DNA of 64,000 bases from Neomesorhizobium albiziae (GTDB taxonomy: Bacteria; Pseudomonadota; Alphaproteobacteria; Rhizobiales; Rhizobiaceae), in assembly GCF_900114255.1 (NCBI RefSeq), contig NZ_FOSL01000002.1, forward strand, positions 496,001 to 560,000, given 5' to 3'. Position 1 is the stretch's first letter. Every line of letters begins with the position of its first letter. The notes beneath the pieces are model-generated. The model searched no databases. It was not told the DNA's origin and was given only the letters and a program-made list of their open reading frames with translations. Position numbers and translations under genes: made by a program. Of this stretch, positions 27,401-35,268 are shown in pieces.

Positions 27401-28114
27401 ATGGCTTCTCCGATAGGCGGGGAACACTGGCTGACGCGGCGGCTCGAGCAGCAGCATGGCTTGATCCATACCGGTTTATGGACGGTGGTAAAGCCGGTTC
27501 GTCATTTCGTCAGGAGAATGATGGCGTACGACGTCCCGGAGAAAGGCGCGTTGTACGGGGTGTGGAGCATCCAGAGCCTATGGGCGCCACTTTTCCCAAC
27601 GGAGCTGGAGGATACGATCGGCTTCAGCACGTCGCTTCCTCAGGGAGAAGCAATTCTTATCTCTCCGGAACTGATGCCTCCGCCGATAGGATATGAAGCC
27701 TTCCAGGAGCATATCGAAACCGCGGTCCTACCTTTTCTCCGCTCCGTCGATTCCTTAGAGCGGTTCTACCGGGTTGCCGCTAGGCAAGCAAACCCGGTCA
27801 CACCGCATTCGAACTTTTGCCTTGAGCTTGCGATGGGAAATTTTGACGGCGCGAGTAAGCTGATGGCGCGGCAGCGCAATGACTGGTTCCAAAAGCAGGA
27901 CGACTATTTCGATGAGGATGAGTTCGAGCAGATACGGCAGCTCTGCCACCTGCTCGATGATGCGAACTACGGTGCGATAGCTCGGACCTTGCACGAATGG
28001 GAAGCTTTAACCGCAGAACATTCGAACCTCGAAAAAATCTGGGAACCCTCTCCTTTCCCCTTCGAGCCGGGCTATGATGATTGGCTGCGCCGGTCACGCG
28101 GCAAACCAGGCTGA
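27401..28114 (+). CDS. Unknown protein, candidate immunity partner of the upstream nuclease
   Basis: 237 residues, no family recognised and no signal peptide. The centre contains AILISPELMPPPIGYEAFQ and a conserved-looking aromatic stretch. The C-terminal half is acidic (QKQDDYFDEDEFEQ) and helical. An acidic partner of a nuclease is typical of immunity proteins. ATG at 27401 follows GGAGG at nine bases. It is 31 nt after the nuclease gene and both sit in the insertion between aroA and cmk, so they are probably one operon. It ends 51 nt before cmk, whose transcription may now depend on readthrough. Confidence 0.65.
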   Translation: MASPIGGEHWLTRRLEQQHGLIHTGLWTVVKPVRHFVRRMMAYDVPEKGALYGVWSIQSLWAPLFPTELEDTIGFSTSLPQGEAILISPELMPPPIGYEAFQEHIETAVLPFLRSVDSLERFYRVAARQANPVTPHSNFCLELAMGNFDGASKLMARQRNDWFQKQDDYFDEDEFEQIRQLCHLLDDANYGAIARTLHEWEALTAEHSNLEKIWEPSPFPFEPGYDDWLRRSRGKPG

Positions 28115-28165
28115 CCGACAGCAGCCCCTTGCCTTCGCCGCGCATCTCGGCTTGAAGCTTCGTTC

Positions 28166-28816
28166 ATGACCCGCTCCATTCTCATCGCCATCGACGGTCC
28201 CGCGGCTTCCGGCAAAGGCACGCTCGCGCGCCGGCTTGCCGACTACTTCCATCTGCCGCATCTCGACACCGGCCTCACCTACCGCGCCGTGGCGCATGCG
28301 CTCATCAGCCACGGACTGCCGCTCGACAACGTCTCGGCGGCGGAAACCGCCGCCCGCCAGGTCGATCTCTCGCGCCTGGACAAGCACGCTCTGTCGGCGC
28401 ACGCCGTGGGCGATGCCGCCTCGCGGGTCGCCGTCTTCCCAAGCGTGCGCAAGATCCTGGTCGACAAGCAGCGCGCCTTTGCCGCGACGCCGCCGGGCGC
28501 TGTGCTCGACGGGCGCGACATCGGCACCGTGGTCTGCCCGGACGCCGACGTGAAGCTCTATGTCACCGCGAGTGCTGCGGTGCGCGCAGGGCGGCGGCTG
28601 CGCGACATCGAATCGCGCGGCGGCACCGCCGATTTCGGCGAAATCCTTGCCGATATCGAGCGCCGCGACGCCCGCGACACCGGCCGCGCCGACTCGCCGT
28701 TGAGGCCCGCCGCCGACGCGCACTTGCTCGATACGTCGGAAATGTCTATAGAGACCGCGTTTCTGGCGGCCAAAGCCCTGATCGACGAGGCCTTGGCGAC
28801 CGGAAACACAGCCTGA
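28166..28816 (+). CDS. cmk: Cytidylate kinase
   Basis: 216 residues. It phosphorylates CMP and dCMP with ATP. The P-loop is [17 protein letters not shown], the substrate region is [12 protein letters not shown], and [18 protein letters not shown] is the family hallmark. It comes before rpsA as in many proteobacteria. The spacing to aroA is enlarged by the inserted gene pair. Confidence 0.96.
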   Translation: MTRSILIAIDGPAASGKGTLARRLADYFHLPHLDTGLTYRAVAHALISHGLPLDNVSAAETAARQVDLSRLDKHALSAHAVGDAASRVAVFPSVRKILVDKQRAFAATPPGAVLDGRDIGTVVCPDADVKLYVTASAAVRAGRRLRDIESRGGTADFGEILADIERRDARDTGRADSPLRPAADAHLLDTSEMSIETAFLAAKALIDEALATGNTA

Positions 28817-28988
28817 AGCCTCGAATTGTCGGTGAGCCGCTGCGGCGGTGACGCGATCCATTTCCGGGCTTCGGGGAAAACCGCCTGCCAGCATTCTTAT
28901 GCGCCGGAACCGCCGCTTCGAAAGCGGCACCAGGCCCCAACGGGCCGGAATGTCTGGTCAGGTCAACGCAACTCGAACCCACGGCGCC

Positions 28989-29008
28989 GGTCCCGCTCAT
29001 GCGGGGCC
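28989..29008 (+). promoter_or_regulatory. Leader hairpin before rpsA
   Basis: GGTCCCGC and GCGGGGCC pair (8 bp, one G-T) around a TCAT loop, ending three bases before the CAGGAG ribosome site of rpsA. S1 autoregulation through leader structure is known in enterobacteria. A similar role here is only a possibility. Confidence 0.4.
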
Positions 29009-29022
29009 CTCCAGGAGAACAT

Positions 29023-30723
29023 ATGTCACAAGCAAATCCCACCCGCGACGATTTTTCCGCGCTGCTCGAAGAGTCGTTTTCCGACGGCCACTCGGGTGAA
29101 GGCCAGGTCGTCAAGGGTCTCATCACGGCCATCGAAAAAGACATGGCCATCATCGATGTCGGCCTCAAGGTCGAAGGCCGCGTGCCGCTGAAGGAATTCG
29201 GCGCCAAGGCCAAGGACGGCCAGTTGAAGGTCGGCGACACCGTCGAGGTTTATGTCGAGCGCATCGAAAACGCGCTTGGCGAAGCGATGCTTTCGCGTGA
29301 GAAGGCTCGCCGCGAAGAGAGCTGGGTCCGCCTCGAAGAGAAGTTCACCAAGGGTGAGCGCGTCGAAGGCGTCATCTTCAACCAGGTCAAGGGCGGCTTC
29401 ACCGTCGATCTCGACGGCGCCGTGGCCTTCCTGCCGCGTTCGCAGGTCGATATCCGTCCGATCCGCGACGTCACCCCGCTCATGCACAACCCGCAGCCCT
29501 TCGAGATCCTCAAGATGGATCGCCGCCGCGGCAACATCGTCGTGTCGCGCCGCACCGTCCTCGAGGAGAGCCGTGCCGAACAGCGTTCGGAAATCGTGCA
29601 GAACCTCGAAGAGGGCCAGGTTGTCGAAGGCGTGGTCAAGAACATCACCGACTACGGTGCGTTCGTCGACCTCGGCGGCATCGACGGCCTGCTGCATGTC
29701 ACCGACATGGCCTGGCGCCGCGTCAACCATCCGACCGAGATCCTCAACATCGGCCAGACGGTCAAGGTGCAGATCATCCGCATCAATCAGGAAACCCACC
29801 GCATCTCGCTCGGCATGAAGCAGCTCGAGTCGGATCCGTGGGAAGGCATCGGCGCCAAGTACCCGCTCGGCAAGAAGATCTCCGGCACGGTCACCAACAT
29901 CACCGACTACGGCGCGTTCGTCGAGCTGGAGCCGGGCATCGAGGGCCTCATCCACGTTTCGGAAATGTCGTGGACCAAGAAGAACGTGCACCCCGGCAAG
30001 ATCCTGTCGACCTCTCAAGCTGTCGATGTGGTGGTGCTCGAAGTCGATCCGGCCAAGCGCCGTATCTCGCTCGGCCTCAAGCAGACGCTTGAGAACCCGT
30101 GGGAGGCTTTCGCCCGCAACCATCCGGTCGGCAGCCAGGTCGAGGGCGAGGTCAAGAACAAGACCGAGTTCGGCCTGTTCATCGGCCTCGAAGGCGACGT
30201 GGACGGCATGGTCCACCTGTCCGACCTCGACTGGAACCGTCCGGGCGAGCAGGTGATCGAAGAGTACAACCGTGGCGACATGGTGAAAGCGCAGGTTCTC
30301 GATGTCGACATCGAGAAGGAGCGCATCTCGCTCGGCGTCAAGCAGCTGGCGCGTGATGCCGTCGGTGAAGCCGCCTCTTCGGGCGAGCTGCGCAAGAACG
30401 CGGTCGTCACCTGCGAAGTCATCGGCGTCAAGGACGGCGGCCTGGAAGTCCGGCTCGTCGACCACGACATCGAGACCTTCATCAAGCGGTCCGACCTGTC
30501 GCGCGACCGTGACGAGCAGCGCCCCGAGCGCTTCTCGGTCGGCCAGAAGGTCGACGCGCGCGTCATCGCCTTCGACAAGAAGACCCGCAAGCTGCAGGTC
30601 TCGATCAAGGCGCTGGAAATCGCCGAAGAGAAGGAAGCGGTTGCCCAGTACGGCTCGACCGACTCCGGCGCTTCGCTCGGCGACATCCTGGGCGCGGCGC
30701 TCAAGAAGCAGGGCGACAAGTAA
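29023..30723 (+). CDS. rpsA: 30S ribosomal protein S1
   Basis: 566 residues with six S1 RNA-binding repeats. Repeat signatures include [19 protein letters not shown] (third), [20 protein letters not shown] (fourth) and [20 protein letters not shown] (fifth). S1 brings mRNA to the 30S subunit. ATG at 29023 follows CAGGAG; the frame is open eight codons further upstream but without a ribosome site. A strong terminator follows. The gene uses highly biased codons, as expected for abundant expression. Confidence 0.98.
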   Translation: MSQANPTRDDFSALLEESFSDGHSGEGQVVKGLITAIEKDMAIIDVGLKVEGRVPLKEFGAKAKDGQLKVGDTVEVYVERIENALGEAMLSREKARREESWVRLEEKFTKGERVEGVIFNQVKGGFTVDLDGAVAFLPRSQVDIRPIRDVTPLMHNPQPFEILKMDRRRGNIVVSRRTVLEESRAEQRSEIVQNLEEGQVVEGVVKNITDYGAFVDLGGIDGLLHVTDMAWRRVNHPTEILNIGQTVKVQIIRINQETHRISLGMKQLESDPWEGIGAKYPLGKKISGTVTNITDYGAFVELEPGIEGLIHVSEMSWTKKNVHPGKILSTSQAVDVVVLEVDPAKRRISLGLKQTLENPWEAFARNHPVGSQVEGEVKNKTEFGLFIGLEGDVDGMVHLSDLDWNRPGEQVIEEYNRGDMVKAQVLDVDIEKERISLGVKQLARDAVGEAASSGELRKNAVVTCEVIGVKDGGLEVRLVDHDIETFIKRSDLSRDRDEQRPERFSVGQKVDARVIAFDKKTRKLQVSIKALEIAEEKEAVAQYGSTDSGASLGDILGAALKKQGDK

Positions 30724-30760
30724 AATTGTCGCCGGCCGCTTTCCGCGGTCCCCAAATCAA

Positions 30761-30792
30761 AAACCCGCCGGAGCGATCCGGCGGGTTTTTTT
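30761..30792 (+). terminator. Rho-independent terminator of rpsA
   Basis: Perfect 12-bp stem (30761-30772 with 30777-30788), GCGA loop and a run of seven T. It lies 38 nt after the rpsA stop. The A-run on the left makes it usable for the convergent cyclase gene as well. Confidence 0.92.
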
Positions 30793-30832
30793 GTCACTCG
30801 GCATTATGCCGGTGGCGGGCCGACAGTTCCCG

Positions 30833-31786
30833 TCAGCCGGCGATCGCGGATTTTTCATCCCCCGGACAATCGACATGGATGCGGTCGCGCCCGGCAAGCT
30901 TGGCGGCATAGAGCGCCCTGTCGGCGCGCGCGCAGAGGCTGGCTGTATCGTCGCCGGGATGGCCGGACGCGATGCCCGCGGAGAACGTATAGCCAACGTC
31001 GGCCCTGTCCTTCAGCGGCCGCGACCGGTGGATCGAAGCCAGCATCCGCTCGACGATCAGTACAGCTGTCGCGACCGTCGTGTCCGGCAGAACCAGCATG
31101 AACTCCTCTCCGCCGACACGGCCGAAACAGTCGGAGCGGCGCAGATGGCGCAGGATCGTGGCGGCGAAATCGCGCAGGATGACATCGCCCGCCTGATGGC
31201 CGAACCTGTCGTTCACGTATTTGAAGTTGTCGAGGTCGATGACGCCGATGCAGCCGAGTACGCCATTCGCGGGAACCGGTCGCCGCAGCATTTCGTCCAT
31301 GCGCGCGTAGACGAACCGGCGATTGGCGACGCCCGTCAGTTCATCGGTGTGCGCCGCCTTGATGGCGGAGTCGCGGTCCTGCCGCAGCGAACGCCCGTCC
31401 GCCTTGAGGTGGGTGATGTCGCTGGCGATGCACAGCATCCAGCCGTCGCTCTGGACGGTCTCCGTCATCCACAGCCAGCGCCCGTCATAGAGGTCGGTCT
31501 CGAAGGCGCGGAACCCGGTCTTGCCGCGGCGCGAATAGGTTGATGTCAGCCAGGCGTCAAAATCCGGCCGGCTGATAACGGTTCCCCGGCGTGCGATGAA
31601 ATTGCGGCGCATCAGGTCCGGCCACAGCGGCGCCTCGTCGGGCTCGATGAAGAAAGCGGCGCGGAACGCACGGTTGGCATAACGCAGCCGATCGAAGCCG
31701 TCGTATGCCGCGACCAGCACCGGCGTCGTATCGTACATCTCAGATAGCTTCGCGACGGTTTCGTCCATTCCCCCACTATCGATCAT
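30833..31786 (-). CDS. PAS-domain diguanylate cyclase
   Basis: 317 residues. Residues about 15-130 are PAS-like (ANRAFRAAFFIEPDEAP, ending in DITHLKADG). The GGDEF domain starts at DELTGVANRRFV and carries the intact active site RVGGEEF. The inhibitory I-site RRSD lies five residues before it. It should make cyclic di-GMP and be product-inhibited. No membrane segment; cytoplasmic. ATG 31786 is used; ATG 31768 behind GGGGGA is a good alternative. Confidence 0.9.
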   Translation of the reverse strand: MIDSGGMDETVAKLSEMYDTTPVLVAAYDGFDRLRYANRAFRAAFFIEPDEAPLWPDLMRRNFIARRGTVISRPDFDAWLTSTYSRRGKTGFRAFETDLYDGRWLWMTETVQSDGWMLCIASDITHLKADGRSLRQDRDSAIKAAHTDELTGVANRRFVYARMDEMLRRPVPANGVLGCIGVIDLDNFKYVNDRFGHQAGDVILRDFAATILRHLRRSDCFGRVGGEEFMLVLPDTTVATAVLIVERMLASIHRSRPLKDRADVGYTFSAGIASGHPGDDTASLCARADRALYAAKLAGRDRIHVDCPGDEKSAIAG

Positions 31787-31893
31787 CGCGGACTACAAGC
31801 AATTAACGATTTGTTCTTTTCAAGAGTTTCATCGCCTCACATCGGCAAAAGGGAGTAGATGCGGCCTGAGCTGGCGGCGGCGTCCGTAATGGT

Positions 31894-32601
31894 TCATGCA
31901 CGCCCGTATATCGATGCGACCACCCCGCTCGTCACAAGGTTGATCGGCGAGGCAAGATGCACGATCGCCTCGGCAGCCGCTTCGAGGCTCACCCATTTCG
32001 AAAAATCGGCCTTCGGCATCGCCGCGCGGTTGACGGCGGTGTCGAGCGTCGACGGCGCCACGGCGTTGACCAGGATATCGGCGGCCTTCAGTTCCTCCGC
32101 CAGCGCCACCGTCATTGCCGCCACCGCTGCCTTGCTCGCCGCATAGGCCACCATGCCGGCGCCCTTGCGCGGCTCCAGCGCCGCGCGGGCCGCGACATTG
32201 ACGATGCGGCCGCCATTCTGCGCCGCCAGCATGGCGCGCGCGGCGGCGCGGCTGCAGAGAAACACCGTCTTGGCGTTGATATCCATCATCGCCGAGAAAT
32301 CGTCGGCCTGCGTCTGGTCGATCGGCGCCATGGCGAAGCCGCCGGCGATATGGATCGAGGCCCAGAGCTGCGGGATGCCGGAATAGAACGCATCGACGGC
32401 CTCAGCGTCGGTAAGGTCGACATTGCCGGCTATCCTCACCCTCTCATGGCCGGCATGGGCAAAATTCGCCGGCGCCGAACCGTGATTGACGGGCACATGG
32501 CATGTCGCCCCCTCATCGAGCAGCAGCACCACCACCGCCGCACCCAGCGCCCCAGTTCCACCGGTCACCGCGACATGCCTGCCCTCGAATGCCTTTGCCA
32601 T
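31894..32601 (-). CDS. SDR-family oxidoreductase
   Basis: 235 residues. Short-chain dehydrogenase fold with coenzyme site VTGGTGALGAA, a serine-poor active-site strand (IVNVAARAALEP, where Ser is replaced by Ala) and YAASK as the Tyr-Lys pair. The IHIAGGF segment stands in place of NNAG. The changed serine makes its catalytic status uncertain. It is on the same strand as, and 118 nt downstream of, the CGNR-type regulator gene. Confidence 0.8.
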   Translation of the reverse strand: MAKAFEGRHVAVTGGTGALGAAVVVLLLDEGATCHVPVNHGSAPANFAHAGHERVRIAGNVDLTDAEAVDAFYSGIPQLWASIHIAGGFAMAPIDQTQADDFSAMMDINAKTVFLCSRAAARAMLAAQNGGRIVNVAARAALEPRKGAGMVAYAASKAAVAAMTVALAEELKAADILVNAVAPSTLDTAVNRAAMPKADFSKWVSLEAAAEAIVHLASPINLVTSGVVASIYGRA

Positions 32602-32719
32602 TGTCCGTCATCTCCTCGACCGGTGCGGTGATGGAATCGCCGCTTCAACACCATCCTGATCGCAGCCGGGCGGCGCGTCGAGCCACCGGTTCGCCGACAC
32701 TCTGTTCAGCGCGCCTACC

Positions 32720-33346
32720 TCAGCCCTGCTTCTTCTTCATCAGATGCCGGTGCGCCTTCGCCCGGTTGCCGCAGGAAGACATGTCGCACCACCGCCTTGT
32801 GCCGTTCTTGCTTTCATCGATGAACAGGAAGCGGCACTTTTCGTTGGCGCATTGGCGGATCCGCCTGTCCTTGCGCGAGAGCAGCAGGTCGGCGGCCGAC
32901 CAGAGCACCGGGGCAAGCAGCGCGCTCACCGAAACGCCCGGCAAGCAGACTTCCCAGCCACCATCGGGAGATGCCAGCCTGCCGCGCGCCGGTGCAATCG
33001 CCAGCGTGGCGTTCAGTGCATCGAAATCGGCCACGGGCAACGCCGCCTCGGATGCAGCCGCGGCAAACAGCCGGTGGATCGTCTCGCGCAACGCAATTGC
33101 CTCGCCGAACAGTTCGCCGGCTTTGGCCGGAGCCTTGGCTGCCCAGGCGCCGGCGGCATCGAGCGTCTTTTCCTCGTGCCCGCCTTTCTCCTTCAGCCAG
33201 CCGTGCAGCGGCTGGAAACCGGTCAGTTCGTCGGTCGGGACAGCACTTCCCCGCCAGTAGCGCGTGTTGACGAAATCGAGGCAGAGCCCGTCGCCGGGCG
33301 CCGCGATCGCCGCCATGACCGAGGCCGGATGTCGGGAGGCTGTCAT
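32720..33346 (-). CDS. CGNR zinc-finger (ABATE domain) transcriptional regulator
   Basis: About 208 residues. The N-terminal ABATE domain is recognised by LCLDFVNTRYWRG, and the C-terminal zinc finger by CANEKCRFLFID and then WCDMSSCGNRAKAHRH. These are the two Cys pairs and CGNR motif of stress-response regulators. The start is uncertain: ATG 33346 (MTASRHP) leaves the inverted repeat at 33359-33420 outside the gene; in-frame ATGs also lie at 33370 and 33388. It diverges from a VOC/SRPBCC pair that it probably controls. Confidence 0.83.
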   Translation of the reverse strand: MTASRHPASVMAAIAAPGDGLCLDFVNTRYWRGSAVPTDELTGFQPLHGWLKEKGGHEEKTLDAAGAWAAKAPAKAGELFGEAIALRETIHRLFAAAASEAALPVADFDALNATLAIAPARGRLASPDGGWEVCLPGVSVSALLAPVLWSAADLLLSRKDRRIRQCANEKCRFLFIDESKNGTRRWCDMSSCGNRAKAHRHLMKKKQG

Positions 33347-33358
33347 GAGCGAGCTATA

Positions 33359-33420
33359 ACTAACCCCCATGCCGGTTGACAAGCTCAATTCCCGCCTATT
33401 TAACCAGTATAGGGGTTAGT
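33359..33420. promoter_or_regulatory. Inverted repeat ACTAACCCC / GGGGTTAGT between divergent genes
   Basis: Perfect nine-base arms at 33359-33367 and 33412-33420, 44 nt apart, flank the AT-rich centre of the gap between the CGNR gene and the VOC gene. Arrangement and symmetry suggest two binding sites for the CGNR regulator, possibly with looping. Confidence 0.55.
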
Positions 33421-33434
33421 AGATGGAGGAAAAA

Positions 33435-33812
33435 ATGCTCAACCATGTATCGATCGGCGTCCGCGACATCGGCCGCGCCAAGCAGTTTTACGACGCGGCG
33501 CTGGGTCCGCTGGGCTACCGCTGCCAGCATGAAGACGATGCCGCGCTCGGCTACGGAGCCGAGTCGTCGGTCTTTTTCGTCGAAAAGGCTGAGCGGCCGG
33601 TCCAGGCAGACACGGGTTCGCATCTGCACTTCTGCTTCGACGCGCCGAGCCGCGACAGCGTCGACGCCTTCCACGCCGCAGCGCTCAGGGCCGGCGGCAG
33701 CGACAATGGCGGACCCGGCCTGCGCGACAATTACGGGCCCAATTATTACGCCGCCTTCGTGGTCGATCCCGACGGCTACCGCATCGAAGCCTATTGCGGC
33801 AAAGACGGCTGA
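33435..33812 (+). CDS. VOC-family (glyoxalase-like) protein
   Basis: 125 residues, one vicinal-oxygen-chelate unit pair. Features are LNHVSIGVRDIGRAKQFYD at the start, LHFCFDAPSRDSVDAFH in the middle and YAAFVVDPDGYRIEAY at the end. His and Glu at these positions are the usual metal ligands. It resembles the small glyoxalase/bleomycin-resistance-type proteins of unknown substrate. GGAGG at 33426-33430 fits ATG 33435. Followed 17 nt later by an SRPBCC gene. Confidence 0.87.
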   Translation: MLNHVSIGVRDIGRAKQFYDAALGPLGYRCQHEDDAALGYGAESSVFFVEKAERPVQADTGSHLHFCFDAPSRDSVDAFHAAALRAGGSDNGGPGLRDNYGPNYYAAFVVDPDGYRIEAYCGKDG

Positions 33813-33829
33813 TTGGAAAGGCCGGGAAG

Positions 33830-34258
33830 ATGGCTTCGATCTGCAAGGAAGTCTTCATCGAGGCGGCGCCCGAGCTCGTCTGGGACGCCGTCCGCGATGT
33901 CGGCGCGCTGCATACGCGGCTGGTACCGGGTTTCGTCACCGATACGCGGCTCGAGGGCGACGCCCGCATCGTCACCTTCGCTTCCGGGCTTGTCGTCCGC
34001 GAACGCATCGTCGACGTCAATGACGCGGAGCGCCGGCTTGTCTGGTCGGTGGTCGAAAGCCAGCCGACACATCACAACGGCGCCTTGCAGGTGTTTGCCG
34101 AAGGCGAGGGCAGCCGCGCCGTCTGGATCGCCGATCTCCTGCCGCACGAACTGGCGCCGGCGATAGCGGCGATGATGGAGCAGGGCCTGGCGGCAATGAA
34201 GAAGGCGCTGGAAAGACAGGCTGCCGGCGTCCCCAGAGCATCATCCCGAAAAGTGTGA
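33830..34258 (+). CDS. SRPBCC-family protein with repeat-derived C-terminus
   Basis: 142 residues. START-like/polyketide-cyclase fold shown by CKEVFIEAAPELVWDAVRDV, LVPGFVTDTRLEGDARIV and LPHELAPAIAAMMEQGL. Ligand unknown. The ATG at 33830 follows GGGAAG and is 17 nt after the VOC gene, so the two are probably coexpressed. The last seven codons (RASSRKV) and the stop lie within a dispersed intergenic repeat that begins at about 34236, so the original C-terminus may have been replaced. Confidence 0.83.
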   Translation: MASICKEVFIEAAPELVWDAVRDVGALHTRLVPGFVTDTRLEGDARIVTFASGLVVRERIVDVNDAERRLVWSVVESQPTHHNGALQVFAEGEGSRAVWIADLLPHELAPAIAAMMEQGLAAMKKALERQAAGVPRASSRKV

Positions 34259-34331
34259 AGCGGTTTTCGGAAAAGATCATGCTTGAACAAGAAGTTAAAG
34301 CGTGATGGAACGAAACACCGTCACGCTTTAA
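34236..34331. repeat. Dispersed rhizobial repeat plus adjacent terminator-like hairpin
   Basis: 34236-34284 holds the widespread alpha-proteobacterial element with CCCGAAAAGTGTGAAGCGG and TTTTCGGAAAAGATCATGC. It overlaps the SRPBCC stop codon. Next, TTAAAGCGTGA (34295-34305) pairs perfectly with TCACGCTTTAA (34321-34331), a possible 3' end shared with the convergent DoxX gene. Confidence 0.75.
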
Positions 34332-34350
34332 CCGCCAGCAGCTAGAAAAA

Positions 34351-34812
34351 TCAGAATTCGCGGCCGATGCGCGCGTCGACCGAATGGCGGTTGCCGCCGC
34401 GGATGACGAAGAACAGGAAGATCGCCGCCCATAGGATCGATTTTTCCGCGCCGCCATAGCCCTGGCCCTTCGTGATCCAGTGGAACCAGACGGTGACCAG
34501 CAGCACGAAAAGCGCCGCGAACGATGCCGGGCGAGTCAGGAAGCCGACGGCGATCAGGATGCCGGCGAAGAATTCGGTGAACGAGAGCAGCGGCGACCAG
34601 AACACGCCGGGGTAGAAGCCGAGGCTTTCGACCATGCCCGCGGCGCCGAAGGGATCGCCGATCTTGCCGAGGCCATGGGTGACGAGCGCCGCTCCGGCGA
34701 CGACCCGCAGGATGGTTTCGACGCCTTCATGGGCTGCGGCATAAAGGCCCCGGAAGGCAGGAATGATCAGGCGGCGGTTGGTTGTCTCGGTGGTTTGGCT
34801 CAAGGTTCCCAT
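34351..34812 (-). CDS. DoxX-family membrane protein
   Basis: 153 residues with four hydrophobic helices, matching the DoxX/DoxD family: ILRVVAGAALVTHGLGKIG, FWSPLLSFTEFFAGILIAVG and AALFVLLVTVWFHW. Family members are linked to redox or thiosulfate-related membrane complexes in a few species; its role here is unknown. ATG 34812 (MGTLSQ) is preferred although the frame is open for 42 codons further upstream. It diverges from the CsbD gene. Confidence 0.85.
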   Translation of the reverse strand: MGTLSQTTETTNRRLIIPAFRGLYAAAHEGVETILRVVAGAALVTHGLGKIGDPFGAAGMVESLGFYPGVFWSPLLSFTEFFAGILIAVGFLTRPASFAALFVLLVTVWFHWITKGQGYGGAEKSILWAAIFLFFVIRGGNRHSVDARIGREF

Positions 34813-35006
34813 CTCCAATGTTGATCCAGCACCACTTGTCGTTGATTCCCTAACAGTCAAATCAACACGTTTTGACAATTGCGTGATTGTCCGCACTTCG
34901 AGGCTGCGAGGGCCACCCCGCAAAAGTTTGGAACCCATCCCAGGAAGTGGCGTTTCCAGACCAGGCAGGCATTTCAGCCGCCGGAAAATCTCGAAAGGAA
35001 AACCGG

Positions 35007-35204
35007 ATGAACTGGAACCAGATCGAAGGCAATTGGGAACAGGTCAAGGGCAAGGTGCAGACCCAATGGGGCAAGCTCACCAATGACGACCTCGACGTCA
35101 TCAAGGGCAATCGCCGCCAACTCGCCGGCCGTATTCAGGAGCGTTACGGCAAGGCCGAGGAGGAGGCGGAGAAGGAAATCGACACCTGGCTGTCGAAGCA
35201 CTGA
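35007..35204 (+). CDS. CsbD-family stress-response protein
   Basis: 65 residues, the full length of this family: MNWNQIEGNWEQVKGK at the start, GNRRQLAGRIQERYG in the centre. Highly charged, helical and probably disordered alone. CsbD-like proteins are induced by general stress in many bacteria; the function is unknown. Ribosome site AAAGGAAA before the ATG. A strong terminator follows, consistent with a stand-alone stress gene. Confidence 0.92.
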   Translation: MNWNQIEGNWEQVKGKVQTQWGKLTNDDLDVIKGNRRQLAGRIQERYGKAEEEAEKEIDTWLSKH

Positions 35205-35222
35205 CGGACCGTCCCGGCAACG

Positions 35223-35252
35223 AAAAGGCCCCGCTTCCGGCGGGGCCTTTTT
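35223..35252 (+). terminator. Rho-independent terminator after the CsbD gene
   Basis: AAGGCCCCG (35225-35233) pairs with CGGGGCCTT (35241-35249), with a seven-base loop and a T-run. It lies 20 nt after the CsbD stop and also before the convergent Ldh-family gene. Confidence 0.9.
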
Positions 35253-35268
35253 CACGCCGGGCGCTGCG

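Noticed and set aside
29026-30465. Leftward frame opposite rpsA
   Set aside because: Highly biased rpsA codons leave a long open complement; repeated LDVDIE-like patterns mirror the S1 repeats.
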